This document shows positions 30,923-39,400 of a stretch of 64,000 bases of DNA, one piece after another. Under the pieces are notes generated by a model, which was given only the letters and a program-made list of their open reading frames with translations, was not told the DNA's origin and ran no database searches. Position numbers and translations under genes: made by a program. Positions within the stretch are counted from its first letter, which is position 1. The number at the start of each line of letters is the position of its first letter. Source of the stretch: Ruminococcus sp. (lineage in GTDB: Bacteria > Bacillota > Clostridia > Oscillospirales > Ruminococcaceae); the NCBI GenBank assembly GCA_017475555.1, contig JAFVFL010000020.1, positions 1 to 64,000 on the forward strand. Direction: 5' to 3'.

Positions 30923-30947
30923 CAGACCATGAATTTGGTCTGTTTTT
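30923..30947 (+). terminator. Plus-strand terminator hairpin
   Basis: CAGACCA (30923-30929) pairs with TGGTCTG (30936-30942), followed by TTTTT. It points away from the LxxG gene and faces the convergent membrane-protein gene. Confidence 0.6.
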
Positions 30948-31380
30948 ATTCGCTCTTTTCAGCCGCTGCTTCCTCTGCGATCGTCTCCGCCCTGAGCCTT
31001 TTCCACCGCTTCATGAAAATGATGTACAGCACAAGCGGGAGCATGAAGTACAGAACAGCCACTATCCGCCATAAGCTCCCTGAGCCAATGCCGAAAAAGT
31101 CAAACAGCAGCACCAGCCCGATAATACTTCGGAGTATTTCACGGAGTATGAAGCCGATACGGGTGTACCATTCAAGCAGCGTCAGCAGTCCACCGAAAAG
31201 AAGTATAAGTATGGCAATCATCATATCTGAAAGCGGTGTTGTAAAATGCCAGTACAGTGCGTCACGGCTGAAGCCGAGAACGCACGCCATTATTGTAAGT
31301 ACACACACCGCCGCCGCTGAGGGTATACACAGCACCCGCCGGAGAGTTTTCTCATATTCCTCAAGCTGTCCGAGCGTCAT
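30946..31380 (-). CDS. Four-helix membrane protein, unknown function
   Basis: 144 residues with four hydrophobic helices (about 18-38, 48-68, 78-98, 104-124) and a charged Ala/Glu-rich tail. No family was recognised. The start overlaps the stop of the PstS-like gene (ATGA), so the two are translationally coupled and may act together. Confidence 0.65.
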   Translation of the reverse strand: MTLGQLEEYEKTLRRVLCIPSAAAVCVLTIMACVLGFSRDALYWHFTTPLSDMMIAILILLFGGLLTLLEWYTRIGFILREILRSIIGLVLLFDFFGIGSGSLWRIVAVLYFMLPLVLYIIFMKRWKRLRAETIAEEAAAEKSE

Positions 31381-32387
31381 TCCTCCTCACCTCCGACCGG
31401 GCAGTAGCCTGCAAGCTCTATTATCTCCTGCCCCTCATCTGTCAGCAGATAATCCCTCAGTGTCGGTGCCATTCCATACTGCCCCTTTCTCATTACTGCG
31501 TAATATGCCGTAGAATAGGGATATTTTCCGCTTATCAGGTTCTCGTTGTCCGGTGTCACACCGTTTATCGCAAGCACCTTTATATCATCACTTTTATACA
31601 GGTTGTTTATGTAGTAATAATACGTGTAGCCGATACTGTTATTGCGGTTCTCGTATTCAGCGATATGCTCGACAAGATCGCCCATGCCCTCCACTTCAAT
31701 ATAGCTCTCAGCCGGCTTCATGAGCGGCACATCCTTCATCACCATGTTCTCCATTGCCGTTTGACTTCCGGAATTTCTCTCACGCTGATACGGTATTATC
31801 CTCTCGTCAGCTCCCCCTACCTCGCTCCAGTTGGTTATGCTGCCGGAATAGATGCCCTGTATCTGCTCCGTGGTAAGGCTGTCCACCGGATTATCCTTGT
31901 GTGTGATAAAAACGAATCCGTCAAGTGCTATCGGCGTTATATCCAGCTCAATGCCGAGATCGTCCGCCTCCTGCCGCTCGTACTCCGACGGCTCTGTGAC
32001 GAAAATAATATCCTTTTTCTTGTCCTGCATAAGATTCTCATACGCCCAGTGAGTCGTGTTGTGGTCTACGTATTCATCTATCTCATCATCAGAGGCATTG
32101 CAGAACTGACGGGCAAGCTCCGCAGTTATGGGTATAGTTGCAGTTGAGCCGTCTATCCGTGCAAGATCCTCCCGCCTAAGATAAATGCTCCCGCTCTGTA
32201 TCCTGTGCCAGTCCTCAGGGCGTGTCAGCATTACGTTGACGTTTGAATTTCCTGTCCTGTCCTCGACCATATCCTTTCCACGGAGGTAAACTATCCCGGC
32301 GTATATCCCCGTCACTGCGACTGCCGCAGCCGCTGTGCATATCAGGATAAGCGGCAAATGCATTAATAATTTCCTGATCCTGTTCAT
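31377..32387 (-). CDS. PstS-like phosphate-binding-type extracytoplasmic protein
   Basis: 336 residues from the ATG at 32387 (AAGGAG upstream). An N-terminal membrane anchor (about 8-32) precedes a periplasmic-binding-protein fold: DGFVFITHKDNPVDSLTTEQIQGIYSGSITNWSEVGG is typical of PstS (about residues 160-200), as are QRERNSGSQTAM (ligand Ser/Thr) and SIGYTYYYYINN. The insertion of Tyr repeats is unusual. No pstCAB genes are adjacent, so it may be a solitary sensor or feed a transporter encoded elsewhere. Ligand specificity for phosphate is inferred from the family. Confidence 0.8.
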   Translation of the reverse strand: MNRIRKLLMHLPLILICTAAAAVAVTGIYAGIVYLRGKDMVEDRTGNSNVNVMLTRPEDWHRIQSGSIYLRREDLARIDGSTATIPITAELARQFCNASDDEIDEYVDHNTTHWAYENLMQDKKKDIIFVTEPSEYERQEADDLGIELDITPIALDGFVFITHKDNPVDSLTTEQIQGIYSGSITNWSEVGGADERIIPYQRERNSGSQTAMENMVMKDVPLMKPAESYIEVEGMGDLVEHIAEYENRNNSIGYTYYYYINNLYKSDDIKVLAINGVTPDNENLISGKYPYSTAYYAVMRKGQYGMAPTLRDYLLTDEGQEIIELAGYCPVGGEEE

Positions 32388-32423
32388 TACAGTGCTCCTT
32401 TTATATTTTATCAGCTGTGCTAT

Positions 32424-32452
32424 ATTATACCACATATGGCATGATATTTCAA
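32424..32452 (-). promoter_or_regulatory. Promoter of the PstS-like operon
   Basis: Minus strand: TTGAAA (32452-32447), 17-bp spacer, TATAAT (32429-32424). Confidence 0.8.
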
Positions 32453-32457
32453 GCCTC

Positions 32458-32486
32458 TTGCTTCTGAAGAAATTATGTGCTATAAT
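32458..32486 (+). promoter_or_regulatory. Promoter of the unknown gene upstream of recG
   Basis: TTGCTT (32458-32463), 17-bp spacer, TATAAT (32481-32486). Its -35 lies only 6 bp from that of the divergent promoter. Confidence 0.75.
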
Positions 32487-32517
32487 AAGAAAAACACTGT
32501 CAGGAGGGATAACCGGC

Positions 32518-33663
32518 ATGAAAATGAAATTTCTGACACCTGAAGAGCTGTTTGCCATGCCGCTCAAAACTGTTGAGGACGCAAAGGCGTTCCACGTACA
32601 ATTCACTCTTTCACAATGGCTCTCAGACGACTGGATCTCGCTGCCGGACGAAAAGCACTCTGAATACCTCGGCTGCTTCCGCAGCGAAGCTGCACCATAC
32701 GGCTTCGACAGGATCGGGGAAACAGAAGCGGCGTGGGACGATGAGGCTATAGCCGATATCATATCCGGTATCTCACCGGACAAGAGCTTTCAGGACAATA
32801 TGGATCTGATAAAGGCGGCTCAGGGCTATATGGACAACAGACGAAAGCTTGTGCCTGAGTTTTCACCTGCACTTCACACCGTAGTCTACACCCTGCTCAG
32901 GGACTACCCCGGCGGTGTTGACGCTGACGACTCTGAGAACTATGATATCCACACCGCATGGGAGCTTCTGAACTGGATAGATTACGATATGATGTATGCA
33001 GCGTACAGCACGGAAAAGGATACGCACGACCGGCAGGCATTCTCCGTCTATATCGACTATATCACTGTTGCGGAAAACTATGGCTACAAAAACAATATGG
33101 ATGCGATACGCTTGATAGGCGACCAATATACCACGTGGGAGAAAAGGATAAAGAACGCAGCACTCTATATCATCGGCCCGGACGATCTGGACGAGGCTGA
33201 TGCCGCTTTCAGTATCGTGAAGCTGCAGCCGGACAGATTCGGCACCGCATTCGCCCTCAGCAATTTCCGCCATCTTGTCTCTCCGGAGCTTGAAGCAGAG
33301 TGGAAGCAGCAGCGATTCTTAGCCTACATTTCGGACAGCAATACTCTGCACCGCTGGGATTATCCCGGTGCGTACACGATGATGAGAGAGGAATTCGGGA
33401 TATTCTCAAGAGAGAACGCTGAGCTGCTGCTCAATGCACTTATTGAGACGCTTGACGATAAGAGATCTGCATCCGTAAGCCTGCTTGAAAACCTTTCAGA
33501 AGAGCTGTATGAGCGGCTGTTCACGGCGGGGTACTATGACCTCTTAGATGAGTATATCTGCTATACCGAGCAGGCTGCCGGGATACTGACCAACAGCACA
33601 AGTAAGCTTTACATCATAAACGAGAAATACCGGCTTCGCATAGCACGGGCACAGGAGGAATGA
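32518..33663 (+). CDS. Soluble protein of unknown function upstream of recG
   Basis: 381 residues from the ATG at 32518 (AGGAGGGATAACCGGC upstream); the longer frame starting at 32335 would cross the promoter. No signal peptide or membrane helix. It is a helical, acidic protein with many Trp and Tyr (LSQWLSDDWISL, HTAWELLNWIDYDMMYAAY) and no motif that I recognise. It ends one base before recG and shares its promoter, which is its only functional hint. Confidence 0.7.
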   Translation: MKMKFLTPEELFAMPLKTVEDAKAFHVQFTLSQWLSDDWISLPDEKHSEYLGCFRSEAAPYGFDRIGETEAAWDDEAIADIISGISPDKSFQDNMDLIKAAQGYMDNRRKLVPEFSPALHTVVYTLLRDYPGGVDADDSENYDIHTAWELLNWIDYDMMYAAYSTEKDTHDRQAFSVYIDYITVAENYGYKNNMDAIRLIGDQYTTWEKRIKNAALYIIGPDDLDEADAAFSIVKLQPDRFGTAFALSNFRHLVSPELEAEWKQQRFLAYISDSNTLHRWDYPGAYTMMREEFGIFSRENAELLLNALIETLDDKRSASVSLLENLSEELYERLFTAGYYDLLDEYICYTEQAAGILTNSTSKLYIINEKYRLRIARAQEE

Positions 33664-33664
33664 T

Positions 33665-35701
33665 ATGCCTGCATCACTTTTCTCAGATATAGAATACCTG
33701 AAGGGCGTCGGCAGGGCTAAGGGCGAAAAGTACCGGAAATTAGGCATAACTACGCCGTATGAGCTGATATACCATATACCGAGGGCATACCTTGATTACA
33801 GGGTATATGTTCCCGTGCAGCAGGCGGTACTGAACGAACAGAATGTGCTGAAGCTCACGATAACAAAAAAGCTGCCGCCGCAGAGGATAAGGGGCGGTCT
33901 TGTCATCTGCAAGGCTGCGGCTACTGACGGAACGGACGATATCCTCGTCGTGGTCTACAACAACGTCTACGCCTTTCATGCACTCAATGAGGGCGAAACA
34001 TACTATATGCACGGAAAGGTAACGGGGAATTTCCTGAGGAAGGAGATAAGCTCCCCGACGTGGATAAGTGCCGGGAGCAGCGTTCTCATACAGCCCGTAT
34101 ACCGGCTCACTCAGGGGCTTTCCGCCGCAATGATACGGACAAATATGCGGCAGGCTCTTGATATCATGCACAGTGCTCCGATAGAGACGCTGCCGGAAAA
34201 AATAAGAGAGGAATACGCTCTTTCTCCGCTTGAATGGTCGCTGGAGAATATCCACTTTCCGGGCAGCGACGCTGCTGCTGAACAGGCACGCAGACGGCTC
34301 GCCTTTGATGAGCTGCTGCGGCTCACGCTCGGTATGTCACTTATGAAAAGCCGGACAAGGAGCAGCTCCACTCCAGAGATGAAATACGGCGGAGATATCA
34401 CGGAATTTACCGGTACTCTGCCGTTTACCCTCACTGACGACCAGCTTTCGGCAGTGAATGATATCATCTCAGACCTGAGACGGACTATGCCGATGAACAG
34501 GCTCCTGCAGGGCGATGTCGGCAGCGGAAAGACCGCTGTTGCCGCCGCAGCCTGCTGGTACACCGCTCAAAGCGGTATGCAGTCCGCCCTTATGGCACCT
34601 ACGGAGATACTCGCCATGCAGCACTACAGGACGCTTTCGGATTTTCTCTCCCCCGCCGGGCTGAATGTCGTGCTCCTGACAGGCTCGGTCACGCCGAAAA
34701 AGAAAGCCGCTCTGCGTGAGCAGATACTCTCCGGCGAGGCAGATGTAATTGTCGGTACCCATGCGATGATACAGAAGGACGTTGAGTACCGCTCGCTCGC
34801 ACTCGTTATCACTGATGAGCAGCACCGCTTCGGCGTTGAGCAGCGTGCGGCACTTGCTGAAAAGGGCAGCTCTCCGCACAGGCTCGTCATGTCCGCAACC
34901 CCTATCCCACGAACGCTCGCTCTGATGATATACGGCGACCTTGACATATCCCTTATACGTCAGCTGCCGAACGGAAGAAAGCCCGTAAACACCTACGCTG
35001 TCACAGGTAAGCTGCGGCACAGGGCGTTCAATTTTGTGCGGGAGCGGCTCGACGAGGGGCGGCAGGCTTACGTGGTATGCCCTATGATAGAGGACAGCGA
35101 CAGCGACCTGTTCGCCGTAAAGACCTATGCTGAGGAGGCTGCAAAGGGCGACCTCAGGGGGTATTCGACCGCACTCCTGCACGGGCGTATGCGGTCTGCC
35201 GAAAAGGAAAAGGTCATGAAGGCATTCCGTGACGGCGAGGTGCAGGCACTGATATGCACCACTGTAGTTGAGGTCGGGGTGGACGTCCCGAACGCCGCAG
35301 TAATGGTCATCGAAAACGCCGAACGCTTCGGTCTTTCGCAGCTCCACCAGCTCCGGGGGCGTGTCGGGCGGGGAAGCTTTGAAAGCACCTGCATACTCAT
35401 AACCGACAACACCTCGGAGGAATGTATAAAGCGAATGAAGATAATGTCCTCCACCTCTGACGGATTTAAAATATCAGAGGAGGATCTGAAGATGCGCGGC
35501 CCCGGTGATTTCTTCGGAAGTGCCCAGCACGGGCTCCCGCCGATGAAGATAGCCGATATAGCTTGCAGTACGGAGCTTATGGAGAGAGCACAGCACTGTG
35601 CGAGGGAGCTTCTTTCTGCCGACCCGGAGCTTTCCGCACCGGAGCACCATGCACTGAAAATGGAGGTAATAAAGCTGTTCCGGAAGGAGATCACCGGATA
35701 A
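33665..35701 (+). CDS. recG: ATP-dependent DNA helicase RecG
   Basis: 678 residues, normal length. RecG remodels stalled replication forks and Holliday junctions. The N-terminal wedge/OB domain opens with YLKGVGRAKGEKYRKLGI. The helicase core has Walker A (LLQGDVGSGKTAVAAAA), motif Ia (MAPTEILAMQHYRTL), DEQH box (LVITDEQHRFGVEQR), motif III (MSATPIPRTLAL), motif V (TTVVEVGVDVPNA) and motif VI (QLRGRVGRG). The C-terminal hook includes EEDLKMRGPGDFFGSAQHGLP. CAGGAGGAATGAT precedes the ATG. Confidence 0.97.
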   Translation: MPASLFSDIEYLKGVGRAKGEKYRKLGITTPYELIYHIPRAYLDYRVYVPVQQAVLNEQNVLKLTITKKLPPQRIRGGLVICKAAATDGTDDILVVVYNNVYAFHALNEGETYYMHGKVTGNFLRKEISSPTWISAGSSVLIQPVYRLTQGLSAAMIRTNMRQALDIMHSAPIETLPEKIREEYALSPLEWSLENIHFPGSDAAAEQARRRLAFDELLRLTLGMSLMKSRTRSSSTPEMKYGGDITEFTGTLPFTLTDDQLSAVNDIISDLRRTMPMNRLLQGDVGSGKTAVAAAACWYTAQSGMQSALMAPTEILAMQHYRTLSDFLSPAGLNVVLLTGSVTPKKKAALREQILSGEADVIVGTHAMIQKDVEYRSLALVITDEQHRFGVEQRAALAEKGSSPHRLVMSATPIPRTLALMIYGDLDISLIRQLPNGRKPVNTYAVTGKLRHRAFNFVRERLDEGRQAYVVCPMIEDSDSDLFAVKTYAEEAAKGDLRGYSTALLHGRMRSAEKEKVMKAFRDGEVQALICTTVVEVGVDVPNAAVMVIENAERFGLSQLHQLRGRVGRGSFESTCILITDNTSEECIKRMKIMSSTSDGFKISEEDLKMRGPGDFFGSAQHGLPPMKIADIACSTELMERAQHCARELLSADPELSAPEHHALKMEVIKLFRKEITG

Positions 35702-35708
35702 CAGAAAA

Positions 35709-35735
35709 GAGGACGCTTCACGCAGAAACGTCCTC
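35709..35735. terminator. Terminator between recG and the small convergent gene
   Basis: GAGGACG (35709-35715) pairs with CGTCCTC (35729-35735), followed by TCATTTTATT on the plus strand. Confidence 0.65.
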
Positions 35736-35740
35736 TCATT

Positions 35741-36031
35741 TTATTTATTGCTCTCCATAAACTCGATGTACTTGCGAAGTGCGAGCCTGTAGGTGCTCAT
35801 GTAATACTTCCCTATCGGAAGCCTTGCGTCAGGATACTTCTTCATCTCCTCGTTGTCGCCCTTGTTCAGAAACGCTCCGAGAAGCCTCTCACACCCGTCT
35901 GCCCTGAACTCCTCGTCGATATCGCACGAAAGCTCCTTTTCTATACGCCTCAGCCTTGAAAGCGTGTCGGATATGACCTTCGGCTTTACCTCCTGTCCCC
36001 TCTGCCACTCTCTGAAATCTGCTTCATTCAT
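35741..36031 (-). CDS. Small helical protein of unknown function
   Basis: 96 residues from the ATG at 36031 (CAGGAGTGATAAGA upstream). It is soluble and charged, with VISDTLSRLRRIEKELSCDIDEEF and a Tyr/Arg-rich end, STYRLALRKYIEFM. The arrangement recalls small helical domains attached to nucleases and recombinases (Lxx-ALRKYxxF) but is not a secure match. It has a consensus promoter and a 170-nt leader with repeated hairpins, suggesting post-transcriptional control. Confidence 0.6.
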   Translation of the reverse strand: MNEADFREWQRGQEVKPKVISDTLSRLRRIEKELSCDIDEEFRADGCERLLGAFLNKGDNEEMKKYPDARLPIGKYYMSTYRLALRKYIEFMESNK

Positions 36032-36055
36032 TCTTATCACTCCTGTTCTGTAATC

Positions 36056-36181
36056 ATAGCAAACGGCAAAATATTTTTTGACGTTTGCTATCTGCCGATA
36101 CGCACGGAGCAAACTTTAGTTTGCGTATGTGCGAGGCAATTCATATCATAGCAAACGGCAAAAGTTTTTGGCGTTTGCTAT
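36056..36181 (-). other. Leader with duplicated ATAGCAAACG hairpins
   Basis: Two hairpins with the same 10-bp stem ATAGCAAACG/CGTTTGCTAT lie at 36056-36091 and 36148-36181. Between them is GCAAACTTTAGTTTGC (36109-36124), a third pairing of the same GCAAAC/GTTTGC core. All lie in the transcribed leader of the small gene. Arm identity with differing loops suggests duplication or a recognition site. Confidence 0.6.
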
Positions 36182-36210
36182 TTGCACCGGATATTGAATA
36201 CCCCTTATGT

Positions 36211-36239
36211 ATTATACCACGAATAAAGCGCATTGTCAA
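36211..36239 (-). promoter_or_regulatory. Promoter of the small helical protein gene
   Basis: Minus strand: TTGACA (36239-36234), 17-bp spacer, TATAAT (36216-36211). Confidence 0.85.
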
Positions 36240-36280
36240 TGTGTTTTCCTCATCTGCGTTTTACAGATCACCGAAAAGAT

Positions 36281-36379
36281 TTCTCCCCGGATACGGTGTA
36301 CCCGGGGAGAAGCCCTGATTTGTCCCTTACAACAAATTACTTTTATCTGACTGCACGGCTATGTGCAGATGCCGTGCAG
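36281..36379 (-). terminator. Two hairpins after the xylanase gene, probable terminator region
   Basis: CTGCACGGC/GCCGTGCAG (36351-36379) comes first when read on the minus strand. Then TTCTCCCCGG/CCGGGGAGAA (36281-36311) follows, trailed by ATCTTTTC. The T-runs are weak, so this is a probable rather than certain terminator. Confidence 0.5.
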
Positions 36380-36401
36380 CTAAGACCTTTAGAATGAATT
36401 A

Positions 36402-39400
36402 TCACGAAAAGCTCCATGAATCGAAGCTGAGGTCGCCGCTGAATACGAAGTACAGATCGTTAGTGCCGCTCACTGACGATACGACCGGTACTGTAACTGA
36501 GCTGAGCGTGCCGCCTGCCGGTATCTCTGCATATGCTATAGCTGTACCAGTTGCGGACTTTGTGCATACCTTTATGACTGCTCCGCTGTTTGAGGAAGCA
36601 CTTACTGTAAGAGTATCTGCTCCTGAGCTGAAGCTGACTCCGCTTGCCTTTATCCAGCTGCCCTTTGTTCCGCTTACCACTGTATCGCCAAGACCTGTTA
36701 CTGTAACGTCCTTTGACTGGTTAGACATTGTTTCAGCCTGTACCTTTGTGTACGGAGAAAGTGTCTGAAGCTGTGCCACACCTGTATGTGAGCCGTCAAC
36801 TGTTATTTTGTTTCCGCTGACAGTCGCTGCACTTATGCTTGGCGAGCGGTAATTCTGATTTATACCCATGCGGTTCTCAACAACTCTTGTATGATACAGA
36901 AGATAGTAATTATCCTTGAAGTATACGAGTGAATGGTGGTTGTTTCCGCCCTTGTCAAGTCCGGACTCTGCTGTGTTCTTGAACATTACTCCCTGGAATG
37001 TGAACGGCCCGAGGGGATCGCTTGATGTCATGTACGCTATCTGAGCATTTGCGATACCGATATTGTTTCCGGTGGTGTTCCAGTTAGTGCAGTAGGAGTA
37101 TACATACTGATCGCCGATCTTGAGAATGCTTGAATCCTCGAAAAGGTAAGGAGTGTTCATCTTCACAGGAGTGCCGGCAAGTGAGATCATGTCGTCGCCG
37201 AGCTTAACGCATCTGCCTGTTCCGGGATCAGCCTGCTTGCCGTCCGGAACACCTCCGCCGAAGTAGAGATATCCTGTGCCGTCGTCGTCAACAAGTACAG
37301 CCGGGTCGAACATCCATACAACATCGCTGCAATTCGGGGTCTGACCTGTTACAAGTGCGTGACCGAGAGGATCCGTCCACGGCCCCTCCGGGCTGTCAGC
37401 CGTGAGAACACCGATACCGCCGCCGCTGTTTGCAAAATAGAGGAAAAACTTATCCTTGCCGTTTATGGTCTTCCAGCACGCATCGGGTGCCCATGAGCAT
37501 GAAGCCCATGATGCCGCACCATTAGTAGTTCTGCCGTTTCTTCCGGCTACCGGGATAGCTCCGTGGTCTGTCCAGTTCACCAGATCAGCTGATGAGCAGC
37601 AGTTGATAGTACCCACATCGTAGCTGTTTTCCTTGAGGTTATTGCTGCCGTCATACTCAAATGCGTCGTTAGTAGTGTATACGTAGAGTCTGTCCTTGTA
37701 TACCATGAAGCCGGGGTCTGCACCGAAACGCTGTGTATACAGCGGATTGTTCTCACCGTCCTTCTTATAGCTCTCTGCGATGTTCACAGTGCTGAAAAGC
37801 TGCTCCATTGCTTCTGTGTCAACGGTTTTTTCAGCGACCGGGAATGTCCTTATCTTTCCGAGAACGAACTCGCAGAGGAGTACAAGGTCGTTCACCTCGT
37901 ACTTGCCGCTCTGGTCAACGTCTGCTGCCTTCTGAGCACGGCTGTCGCTGAATCCGCCTGCAATTCCCTTTCTTGCCGGTGCCATGTCGAACGCATCCAC
38001 CCTGCCGTCAGCGTTGATATCGCCGAGAACGAAGGGGATTATTTCGGGCTGTCCTGCACCGATGATACCTGTTCCGCCTACTGCACCGATAACCTCGTCG
38101 ATGTAGAAATTCTCTGTTGAATCATCAGACGTCTCAATATATATCATCATATCCGAAGCGTCCTCTGGTATCTTGTAATTGGTATTGGCAAGCTGTACCC
38201 ACTCGCCCTTTGCACCTGTGGCACTTGCTATCTCGTCGTAGTGTGCCTCGCCGTCTGAGCCGGTATACTGGAGAGTGAACTTGAACTGAGTTGTGTCCTC
38301 GCCGTCGAAGTATGATACATTTGCCGAGAAGCTGTACTCCTCGCCCGGCTTGAATATCCTTGAGCTGAGTGCATAGCTCGCACCGTTCCATGAAGCTGTT
38401 CTGTCAGATACAAGAAGTGACTCATCACCGACGTATGCAGTTCTTCCGCTTGTCTGTACAGATGTGCCGCCTCTGCTGCTCCAGCTGTCTGTAGTTCCCT
38501 CAAATGTGCTGTGGAAGTACCAGCCGTACTCGTTAGGCTCAACAGTCTTGTTCGGGTCGAAGCCTGTGCTGCCGGGGCCTGTGTACGGGATACCTGTGCC
38601 CCACTCGCTGTCAGGGAGCATTGAATAAAGCCTTGTGTACGCCTCCTTGGGCTGGTTACTGCTGTCTCTGAGAAGACCGTTTGAGCCTGCACTGAGCCAT
38701 GAATTTGCATCATTGGGCCCCCATACCTGATAGAGTGTGACCCTTCCTGTACCCTGCGGATCATCATTCCAGTCCATAGCAGCCTGAGCTATCGCAGTAT
38801 ACTTATCAGCCTGATCGGTGTAGCTGTAGGTCGTGCCGTTGTTCTGGATGCTGATATCAAGCTCGGTTATCTGTACCTCGCAGCCGATAGACAGATACTT
38901 CTTCATTGCAACGATGTAGGAATCCGTGCCTGCAAAGCCTGTAGCATTTGCCGGAACGTGGGACTGCATTCCCACTCCGTCAAGCACGCCCTTCTCATAG
39001 AGCGACTTGCACATCTCGTAGATACAGTCACGCTTGTGATCCCAGTATTCATTGTAGTCATTATAGAAGAGCTTGCAGGTCGAGGGAGCATACTTTCTTG
39101 CATATGTGAATGCCTGCTCGACGAAGCTGTTGTCGCCGTAGACCTGTACCCATGCGGACTTTCCGCCCTGACCGCTGACCTTGCTGTCGCCTGCCTCTCT
39201 TGCACCGCCATAATTAGCTGTGCGGTTGGAGTCATCTGAAACGCACTCATTGCATATATCGTATGCGAAAAGATCAAGATCGGGATACTGTGTCTCGAAA
39301 GCGTCGAACATATTCTTGATATAGCTCTCCATACGCTGATTCATAGTGCTCTTGTCTACCCAGTTTCCGGTATCCTGGAAGTTGTCCTTGAAGAACCATG

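Noticed and set aside
30491..31513. 340-codon plus-strand frame over the LxxG end, terminator and membrane-protein gene
   Set aside because: It crosses strong terminators and a repeat element and has low-complexity composition; the minus-strand genes explain the region.
32335..32517. 61-residue hydrophobic N-terminal extension of the protein before recG
   Set aside because: It covers two divergent promoters and lacks a ribosome site, whereas AGGAGGG precedes ATG 32518.
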